From positions 1 to 62,380 of the forward strand of contig JACJYA010000026.1 in the NCBI GenBank assembly GCA_020636315.1: a stretch of 62,380 bases of DNA, read 5' to 3'. A model generated the notes under the pieces. The model searched no databases. It saw nothing but the letters and a program-made list of their open reading frames with translations, and was not told where the DNA came from. The position numbers and the translations under genes were made by a program. This DNA comes from Lewinellaceae bacterium. Its GTDB lineage: Bacteria > Bacteroidota > Bacteroidia > Chitinophagales > Saprospiraceae. Shown one piece after another: positions 1-7,600 of this stretch. Within the stretch, counting starts at the first letter, position 1; every line of letters starts with the position of its first letter.

Positions 1-2
1 CC

Positions 3-782
3 AATGCCGATCAAATTGACATGGATAATGACGGCCAGGGCGATATATGCGACGCCTGCCCCAACGACCCGTATGACGATGCCGACAATGACGGCATCTG
101 CGGAGATACCGACAACTGCCCCGCCACCCCCAACCCCACCCAATCCGACCTCGACGCCGACGGTTTGGGCGACGCCTGTGACGCCAGCAACCCCATTAAT
201 ATTGTTGTTGACAACCTGAACACCTATATCAAGGGCATAGGGGTCAAACCTGGTATTGAGCAGGCAATCATCAGAAGGCTCAACCTGGCGGCCTTTAAAC
301 TCTGCCACTTCAATAACCCCAATTCCGCGATAGCTCAACTGAACAACATCATCAGCTATGTACAATACCAGAGCGGCAACCAGGTGCCCGAGGCGGAGGC
401 GGCATACATCGTTGCCCAGATACAGGCCCTGATCGATGCCATTCAGGCCGGTACGGTAGTGTGCGGATCACCAGATGCAGTAACGCCTCCATCGGGTATC
501 TCTTCCCGAATGGAAGAAGTGGAAGCCCTTGACTTCACCCTCTACCCCAACCCCACCACCGGCGCCCTCACCCTCCACCTACCCGCTTACCTGGACCAGC
601 AGGTGGCCCTCACCATCCACGATGCCTTTGGCCGACAGGTGTTTGCCCGGATGGAAGCCACTTTGAATTCACCTTCCATCTCCCTCAACCTGGATGAGCA
701 GGCCCTGCCCAACGGCGTCTATTTCCTTTCGGTCATTGCTAAAGGGGAGCGGCAGGTGAAGCAGTTTGTGCTGGCGCGGTGA
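3..782 (+). CDS. Secreted thrombospondin type 3 repeat protein with T9SS tail (5'-truncated by window edge)
   Basis: The frame is open from the first base, so the gene begins upstream and only about 259 residues are visible. Residues 1-60 are Asp/Asn/Gly/Cys-rich calcium-binding thrombospondin type 3 repeats (DxDxDGxGDxCD pattern, CPNDP and CPATP linkers). Residues 66-156 are a predicted helical domain with the motifs AIIRRLNLAA and YVQYQSG, also present near the end of the 1481-residue protein at 4602. The last 85 residues (from LYPNPTTGAL) are a type IX secretion C-terminal sorting domain, ending KQFVLAR. The product is therefore expected to cross the outer membrane by T9SS and be surface-attached or released. 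The N-terminal functional domain is not visible, so the role is unknown. Confidence 0.88.
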   Translation, partial: NADQIDMDNDGQGDICDACPNDPYDDADNDGICGDTDNCPATPNPTQSDLDADGLGDACDASNPINIVVDNLNTYIKGIGVKPGIEQAIIRRLNLAAFKLCHFNNPNSAIAQLNNIISYVQYQSGNQVPEAEAAYIVAQIQALIDAIQAGTVVCGSPDAVTPPSGISSRMEEVEALDFTLYPNPTTGALTLHLPAYLDQQVALTIHDAFGRQVFARMEATLNSPSISLNLDEQALPNGVYFLSVIAKGERQVKQFVLAR

Positions 783-790
783 GTGCCACA

Positions 791-852
791 TTAAGCGCCA
801 ATTTTCTCCAGCTGCCGAAGCTCAATGCGAAGATATGCCTATTGGCGCTTAA
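791..852. repeat. Perfect 12-bp inverted repeat downstream of T9SS gene
   Basis: TTAAGCGCCAAT at 791-802 pairs with ATTGGCGCTTAA at 841-852, with 38 bases between. No T-run follows on either strand, so it does not look like a canonical terminator. It could be a transcript-end hairpin, an operator or a remnant of a small mobile palindrome. The rest of the 783-1011 gap holds no recognisable gene. Confidence 0.6.
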
Positions 853-981
853 TTTCTGACAATGGAAAATAATCGGGATTAGATAAGAGGGCTGGGATAG
901 AATGTTCCGGCCTTCTTTTTATTTCGTCAAGCCATTATGCCTGGCTGCTTCACAATGATTTACTTGGTGCCATTTTTTCCT

Positions 982-989
982 TAAATTTG
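982..989 (+). promoter_or_regulatory. Bacteroidota -7 promoter element (TAAATTTG)
   Basis: TAAATTTG is an exact match to the Bacteroidota -7 consensus TAnnTTTG and ends 22 bases before the ATG at 1012. A TTG at 964-966 could be the -33 element but the spacing (15 bases) is short. An AGGAGA at 991-996 lies 15 bases before the start codon. Confidence 0.45.
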
Positions 990-1011
990 TAGGAGAAATC
1001 AAAAAGCTGCG

Positions 1012-1419
1012 ATGTCAATCACCATTCAAATACCTCCAGACCTGGAAGAAAGGCTTAGAGAATCAGCCGCCGAAGCCGGTATGGATATCGACCAGTACGT
1101 TATCGAGATACTGAAAGGTAAGGTTAAGCCAGGCCCATCCAAAGAGCTGACCCTCCAAGAAAAAGAGCGCAGCTTATTGCAAAAGATCAACCTGGGCATC
1201 CCGGTAGCTACCTGGAAAAGGTACAATTATCTTAAATCCCTGCGGGACAAGGAGCAATTGGATCCCGAAGAACACGCGGAATTGATCCGGATATCCGACC
1301 AGATAGAAGAAGCGAATGCCGAGCGGATGAGAAACCTGGTTGAATTGTCCAAATTGAAACAAATATCGCTTAAAGAACTGATGGACTCACTCGGCATCAA
1401 AGCTGGCTCGAATGCCTGA
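1012..1419 (+). CDS. Ribbon-helix-helix-like small protein, partner of HNH nuclease
   Basis: 135 residues. The N-terminus (MSITIQIPPDLEERL) has the beta-strand/helix pattern of CopG/Arc-type ribbon-helix-helix proteins, which bind DNA as dimers and are often antitoxins or autorepressors. Residues 50-135 are strongly charged and look all-helical, with a WKRYNYL segment and an acidic stretch. The stop codon overlaps the start of the HNH gene by 8 bases (1412-1419), so the two are translationally coupled and probably act together. By analogy with RHH-containing toxin-antitoxin operons it may control the nuclease or its promoter; this is inference from arrangement. A non-TA alternative is a DNA-targeting adaptor for the nuclease. 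Confidence 0.75.
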   Translation: MSITIQIPPDLEERLRESAAEAGMDIDQYVIEILKGKVKPGPSKELTLQEKERSLLQKINLGIPVATWKRYNYLKSLRDKEQLDPEEHAELIRISDQIEEANAERMRNLVELSKLKQISLKELMDSLGIKAGSNA

Positions 1420-1834
1420 ACGGATAAGCAAAATCCGAAAAGAACAGGTTAGCAAGCGCGCCCGCTATTGTTGTGAATATTGCCGCTCACAAGCCGATTA
1501 TTCTCCCGATCCGTTTTCTGTGGAACACATTATTCCCGTCACTAAAAAGGGAACGAATGATCTGGATAACCTGGCGTATTCCTGTCAGGGATGCAATAAC
1601 CGAAAATACAATCACATCGAAGCGATTGATCCAGTCACCAATACCGTAGTTTCGCTTTTCCATCCCAGACAACAACGTTGGGCTGATCATTTTCAATGGA
1701 ATCCCAGCCAAACTATGATAACCGGCCTAACGCCCACCGGACGGGCCACAATACAAAAGCTGGATTTGAACAGGAAGGGAGTGGTCAATTTGCGATATTT
1801 GTTAGTACTCATCGGAGAACATCCGCCTCCGTAA
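1412..1834 (+). CDS. HNH endonuclease
   Basis: 140 residues. The HNH/beta-beta-alpha-metal core is complete: Cys21-x2-Cys24, Glu38-His39 in the VEHIIP motif, Asn53 in DLDNL, Cys58-x2-Cys61 followed by NNRK. The four cysteines should bind a structural zinc and His39 should activate water for DNA cleavage. The C-terminal half (LFHPRQQRWADHFQW, then LTPTGRATIQKLDLNR) is typical of stand-alone HNH proteins of cyanobacteria and Bacteroidota. It begins inside the 3' end of the RHH-like gene. No methyltransferase, terminase or integrase lies nearby, so a restriction or phage-packaging role is not supported. Nuclease assignment is firm; target and biological role are unknown. Confidence 0.9.
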   Translation: MPERISKIRKEQVSKRARYCCEYCRSQADYSPDPFSVEHIIPVTKKGTNDLDNLAYSCQGCNNRKYNHIEAIDPVTNTVVSLFHPRQQRWADHFQWNPSQTMITGLTPTGRATIQKLDLNRKGVVNLRYLLVLIGEHPPP

Positions 1835-1860
1835 CAATCTCATTTCTCCACCGGCACCCC

Positions 1861-2145
1861 TCAATTCCACCTAGAACCCGAAAGAATAACCAGCAACATA
1901 AACAGCGCGTACAGCAAGCCCGGCGCCGCCAGGATAGCCAAAACCCCTTTTGCAAGCAGCAGCCTCTCCCGCCCCTTCAGCCACAAGCTCCACAGCAGGA
2001 TAACCGCCAGTCCGCCCAACAACAGCAACCATATTCCGAGATTGAAGGAAGATACCGAGCCGTCGCCCAGGCCAATGAAGAAAAAGTAGAGGGCCACCAG
2101 AGCGATGCAGGCATCAAAACCCCAGAGTATCCAAAAGAAGGCCAT
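1861..2145 (-). CDS. Small integral membrane protein, unknown function
   Basis: 94 residues from the ATG at 2145 (MAFFWILWGFDACIAL). The frame is open further upstream to an ATG at 2205, but that would put a polar 20-residue leader before the first membrane segment, so the shorter start is preferred. Three hydrophobic segments are visible (residues about 2-25, 35-52, 66-88), with a short charged loop WLKGRERLL between the second and third. I recognise no family. It is convergent with the HNH gene, only 26 bases away, and divergent from the M1 peptidase. It may be a small DoxX-like or unknown-function membrane protein. Confidence 0.55.
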   Translation of the reverse strand: MAFFWILWGFDACIALVALYFFFIGLGDGSVSSFNLGIWLLLLGGLAVILLWSLWLKGRERLLLAKGVLAILAAPGLLYALFMLLVILSGSRWN

Positions 2146-2386
2146 GGTTTTTGTTTGAAAATTACCGGAAAAAAGAATGCGGTGGGGTATAAATGCATAA
2201 ATCATAAAAACCTGTTATTTTTAAGTGTCATTTAAATTTTACAGGATTTTTCATCGCCCACCAGCCATAGAAACTGAAAACGCCCCATAATATTGTCTTG
2301 ATCTTTTCGTCCAAAACCTATCAACTTAGAGCGTATCTAACCCGCCGATTTTCCCTATTTTCGCAGATCATCTCAACCTGAAAAGC

Positions 2387-4294
2387 ATGGCCAATAATCA
2401 ACAATTCACATTTTTTATATTCATGCTGCTGTTTCTGGCAGGCCCCCTCACCGCCCAGCCCGCCCTCTACCTCACCCGGGAATTCGAACAGGCCGTAGAG
2501 GCCGGCACCCGCACTCTGGCCGGCCAGCCGGGCCCCAACTACTGGCAAAACCGCGCCGGTTATACGATCGACGTCCGGGTAATCCCATCGGAAAAGCGAA
2601 TCGAAGGACAGGCCAGTATCGATTACACCAACAACAGCCCGGACACCCTCCGGCAGCTCAACCTGAAGCTCATACAGAACATACACCTGCCGCAGGCGCG
2701 CAAGGACTCCTACGTCGATCGGGCGTTCCTCACCACCGGCATCAGCTTGTCGGATATCCGGGTGAACGGGGAGGAAGCGGCATGGGACAATGCTTTTGTT
2801 CAGCAGTCCGGTGACCCCACCAACGCCTGGCTCCCCCTGCCCGAGCCTCTGTTGCCCGGCGCCGGCCTGCACTTGGATGTGGCATGGAATTACCAGCTGC
2901 AAACCTCCCGCCGCGAACACCGGGAAGGCATGGTGGATGAATCGTCTCTCTTCGCCGCATACTGGTACCCCCGCATCGCCGTCTTTGACGACATCAGCGG
3001 CTGGGACCGCATCCCCCACAATATTCAGACGGAGTTCTACGGCGACTTTAACGACTACGACGTCACCATCCGGGTGCCGAAAGGCTTCGCCGTGTGGGCC
3101 ACCGGCGAGCTGGCCAACATGGAAGAAGTGCTCAGCCCCCTTGCCCTGGAACGCTTTCTCCATTCTATGGAATCAGACACGGTGGTGCACATCATCACCC
3201 CGGAAACCCTGGCGAACGGGCAGGCCCTGCAGGACAGGCAGGAACTGGCCTGGCACTTCACCGCCCGCAATGTTACCGACTTCGCCTTCGGTATCAGCGA
3301 TCATTTTCTGTGGGACGCCGCCAGCATCGCCGTTGGCCCCACCGGCCGGCGCGTAAGCGTACAGGCCGCCTACCAGCCCGAAACCCGGGATTTTCATGAG
3401 GTGGCGGAGATCGCCCGAGCCTGCATCGGGTATTTTTCTATCCAAATGCCGGCCATTCCCTACCCCTACCCCACCATGACGATCTTCAACGGCTACGGGC
3501 AGATGGAGTACCCCATGATGGTCAATGACATGGAAATGGAAACCATGGACGATACTAAAGCACTTACCGCCCATGAGATTGCCCATACTTACTTTCCCTT
3601 TCTGACAGGCATCAACGAAACCACCGACGCCTGGATGGACGAAGGCTGGGCCACTCTGCTGGAGTTCTTCGCCTGCACCGAGCTCTACACCCTGGAAGAA
3701 CCGGAGCTGGCCATTTACCCGGGTTACTACCTGCATGGTTATATGGGCATCAAAGGGGCAGAGGTGGATGTCCCCATGCTCACTCCTTCTAACCAGCTGT
3801 TGTCGCCGGCCTACCAACTCAACTCTTACGGCAAGCCGGCCAGCGCTTATCTGTCCCTCTATTATCTGCTGGGGCGCGAAGAGTTCCTGAAGTGTGTGAA
3901 GGAATACGTCGAAAACTGGGAGGGCAAACATCCGCAACCCTACGATTTTTTCTTTACCATTTCAGAATGCTCCGGAGAAGGCCTGGACTGGTTCTGGAAG
4001 CGGTGGTTCATGGAGTACCACACCATGGACCTGGGGCTGGCGGGCTACCGGATGGCTGATGGGGCACTTTTTGTCACGGTACGCAATGACGGTGGCATGC
4101 CCCTCCCGATCGTACTGGAAGTAAGAACGGTAGATGGAAAGGCACAACAATACACTTTCAGCCCGGCGCTATGGGAAAAGCAAGAGAAGGCCGAAGTGAA
4201 ACTGCCGGTGGAAACGCCCCTGAAAAGCGTATCGCTGATATGGAAAGACTTCCGGGATGTCGATCCGACGGATGACCGGCTGGAGGTAAAATGA
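2387..4294 (+). CDS. Secreted M1-family metallopeptidase
   Basis: 635 residues with a signal peptide (residues 1-24, ending LTAQ). The gluzincin zinc site is intact: His396-Glu397-x-x-His400 (HEIAH) and Glu419 in DEGWATLLEF, 19 residues after the second His. The exopeptidase motif normally written GxMEN is here GQMEYP. An N-terminal beta-saddle domain precedes the catalytic domain and about 170 residues follow it. M1 enzymes remove N-terminal amino acids from peptides; this one should act in the periplasm or outside, since there is a signal peptide but no T9SS tail. It is probably monocistronic. A second, shorter M1 enzyme lies at 35173-36777 on the other strand. Confidence 0.9.
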   Translation: MANNQQFTFFIFMLLFLAGPLTAQPALYLTREFEQAVEAGTRTLAGQPGPNYWQNRAGYTIDVRVIPSEKRIEGQASIDYTNNSPDTLRQLNLKLIQNIHLPQARKDSYVDRAFLTTGISLSDIRVNGEEAAWDNAFVQQSGDPTNAWLPLPEPLLPGAGLHLDVAWNYQLQTSRREHREGMVDESSLFAAYWYPRIAVFDDISGWDRIPHNIQTEFYGDFNDYDVTIRVPKGFAVWATGELANMEEVLSPLALERFLHSMESDTVVHIITPETLANGQALQDRQELAWHFTARNVTDFAFGISDHFLWDAASIAVGPTGRRVSVQAAYQPETRDFHEVAEIARACIGYFSIQMPAIPYPYPTMTIFNGYGQMEYPMMVNDMEMETMDDTKALTAHEIAHTYFPFLTGINETTDAWMDEGWATLLEFFACTELYTLEEPELAIYPGYYLHGYMGIKGAEVDVPMLTPSNQLLSPAYQLNSYGKPASAYLSLYYLLGREEFLKCVKEYVENWEGKHPQPYDFFFTISECSGEGLDWFWKRWFMEYHTMDLGLAGYRMADGALFVTVRNDGGMPLPIVLEVRTVDGKAQQYTFSPALWEKQEKAEVKLPVETPLKSVSLIWKDFRDVDPTDDRLEVK

Positions 4295-4601
4295 ACTCAA
4301 ACGGTTATCCTGCCAAAATCACCTCTTTCACTAAATTTCAAAAAAAAATTCCCTCAATCACCTCTGAACAACTAGAGAAAACACTACTTTTACGTACCGG
4401 GCTAAAACCCCGTTTAGTATTTCACCCTCCTCCCCCTTACCCTATCCCCGAAAGGCTGTATTTTCAGAGAAGTGCTATCTATTCTTCAACTTACACCACT
4501 GTTCCTGCCAACGGGACATCCTTTCGTACCCTAATCGGATGGGTAGCGAAAGGCCCTGAAATTATTATGGCTAGAATTGACTATCATAAAACCAAGATGT
4601 T
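4295..4601 (+). other. Intergenic leader region with bulged hairpin
   Basis: No convincing gene is present. An imperfect hairpin pairs CCTTTCGTACCC (4520-4531) with GGGTAGCGAAAGG (4541-4553), with one bulged base, 48 bases before the ATG of the large T9SS protein. It could be an mRNA leader structure, but I recognise no riboswitch family. The stretch at 4430-4460 is pyrimidine-rich. Confidence 0.35.
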
Positions 4602-7600
4602 ATGCAGAGAATATGCTCTTTACTCCTGTTTTTGTTCACCCTGGGGGTGGCCTTAAAGGCCCAGCCCACTACCTTCGGCACAGCTCTGGTAGATGGCTCC
4701 TATGCATCATACAATCTTGCAGACCGCGGGGCCTTCCGGCAGGTGCGCCTGCAAGCTGCCAGCAGCGCCGGCGCCCTTTCCCGCAACTGGAATTTCGCGC
4801 AAGGCACGGCGCCCAACCAGAATTTCTTCAACAACTGGCGCCCCTACAGCGGAGCCTGCAACGGCGGCCTTAACTTGGTTATCAGCGGTTTCAACCAGGT
4901 TATTGCTCCGGATACAGGGAACCCTGTGCTTTCTGCCTCCGCCACCTTCAACTCCAACTCTGGCGGCTGCGACGGCTTTCTGCCCCCAATAACGGCAGGG
5001 AACTACTACACCGTCAACGTAACGGAGAATACCGGCGACAACTACATGGCCGTCCTGGAAACCAGCTATAAACCGGACACTGTCACCACCGTTTCCGGCC
5101 CTTCCTGCGCTACCAACTGCGGTTATGAGGTAACGGTTATCCTGAGCAACGCACCGGCTGCCGGCGAGTACGCCTATGTGCGCTACTCCACCGACGGCTT
5201 CACCACTTCCGGCCTGGTGGAGCTGAACTTCAGCGGCATTACCGGCACGGCCACTATTCCCGATCAGGGGAGCAATACAGTCACCTACTATGTTTATACT
5301 TCAACCAACACACTGGCACAAATCATCAGCGCCGTCAGCAATTACGGCCAGGTGGCGCACGATTTGCTCACGCTGAAACTGGGCAACAACAACGGCAGCA
5401 ACTACAGCTACGGGCCCTGCACCACATCCAACCCGGTTGCCGTCTGCCAGAACACCACCGTGACCCTGGATATGAACGGCAACGCCAGTATCGCGGCCGC
5501 CGACATCGACGGGGGCAGCACCGACAACTGCGGCGTGCCGGCCCTGAGCCCCAGCCAAACCAGCTTTTCCTGCAGCGATGTGATCACCTCCAAACCAACT
5601 GACCTGTTCTTCTCCGAATACGTGGAAGGAACCAGCAACAACAAATACCTGGAGATCTATAACGGGACGGGCATCGCGCAGATCCTGGCAAATTACCAGG
5701 TCAGGACATACAGCAATGGATCGGCCACACCGTCCACGACCACCACTTTGAGCGGGATTTTAAACCCCGGCGAGGTGATCGTTCTGCGGAACGCCAGCGC
5801 AACGATATATCCTGGCACCGCCACTGTAGCCGGCGCCGTCAATTTTAACGGTAATGACGCCGTCGAACTGTACAATATTGGCTTAGGCACCACGGCCGAC
5901 CTCATCGGAAGGATCGGCGAAGACCCCGGCTCGCAATGGTTGGCCGGTGGGAACAGCACCCAGGACCAAACCCTGCGCCGGAAAAGTACCGTAACCGGTG
6001 GGGTCACGGCCAACCCGGCCAGCGGCTTCCCCACCCTGGCCACGGAATGGGATGCTTTAGGCACCAATGTCATCTCCAACCTGGGCACCCACGGTATCGG
6101 CTCAACCGTTACCCTGACGGCTACCGGCGATGGCGGCGTCCAGACTTCCTGCCTGGCGGTCGTTACCGTTGTGGACAACACGCCGCCCGAGGTAAGCTGC
6201 CAGGACATAACAGTCCAACTGCCGGCCGACGGCTCTTTTGAGCTCAGCACGGCCTTCATCCTGGCAGAAGTGCCCACCTCTTTTACCGACAACTGCCAGA
6301 CCAGTAACAATATTGGGGTAGGGGCTCCCGGGTTGGTAGCTTATACCTGCAGTGAAATAGGCACCTTCCCCGCCACCTTCGGCTTTAAGGACCTGGCGGG
6401 GAACAATACCGATTGCACCATCAATGTAACTGTGGTGGACAACCTGGCCCCCACTGCCGCCTGTAAGGCTGCTTCCGTGCAGCTCAACGCTTCCGGAATG
6501 GCCAGCATCGCGCCCGCAGATGTATTCGACGCCACCAACTCTTCGGACAATTGCGGCGCCGTAAACCCTCAATCGGTAAGCCCTGCAAGCTTCACCTGTG
6601 CCGACCTGGGTTCCAATATGGTAACCCTTACCGTGAACGACGGCCACGGCAACACAGCCACCTGTATGGCCACCGTAACCGTAGCCGATGATGTTTACAG
6701 TTGCAACCAGGCGCCCACCGCCGCCTGCCAGCCGGTGACGGTAGATGCCAACCCCAACTGCCAGGGCGCCGCCGCCCCAACCGACTTCGACGGAGGCTCC
6801 ACCGATCCGGAGATGGGAATACTTTCCTTTGGTGTAAGCCCGGCCGGCCCGTATCCGCTTGGCGTAACCAACGTCACCCTCACCGTCACGGACCCGTCGG
6901 GGGCCTCAGATGATTGTACGACGACGATCACCGTTGTGGATAATAGCGCCCCCTCGATTTCCTGCCCCGGCGATTTTGCCATCAACGCCAATGCCCAGTG
7001 CCAGGGGGTGGTGCCCAATTTCACCGGCGGCCCCATCGTGCTGGCCAATTCCGTCACCGAATTCTCCGGTACTCAGGGTAGCGGCGGCTGGCTGTACGGC
7101 CAGTACTTCGCTTTTGACGCCGGTAACTTCAGCCAGTTGCCCGTTTACAACAATAATTTATCGCAATGGCAGGACAACCAGGCTTTTAACACGCCCTTCC
7201 TGGATGCCTACGGCGGCCATCCGGGCGTGGATGACTTCAAATGGGCGGTGCGCCGCTGGGTGAGCCCTTATTCGGGAACGGTGGATATCAGCCTGGCCTT
7301 CTACGACCGCGACGGCAACTGTGGGGACGGCGCCCACGTCCGGGTTCTGCTCAATGGCAGCCAGATCTGGGAATACCTCAATATACCCAATTCCCTGGTT
7401 ACGCAATCTCTCAGCCAGGCCATCACGGCAGGGGACGTTCTCGATTTCGTGATCGACCCCAAATTTGATGCCGGTTGCGACAATACCCAGTTTACGGCTT
7501 TGATCACCGTACCCAACGGCCTTATCACTTCTGACAACTGCGGCCAGGTGACCGTGGATCAAAACCCCGCTCCAGGCACACCGGTAGCTCCCGGTACCAC

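Noticed and set aside
2321..3163. A 280-codon minus-strand frame
   Set aside because: It is antisense to the M1 peptidase and shows no signal peptide, domain or promoter.
4291..4656. A 121-codon open frame overlapping the M1 stop and the start of the giant T9SS gene
   Set aside because: It has no recognisable domain, overlaps both neighbours, and its composition is not protein-like.
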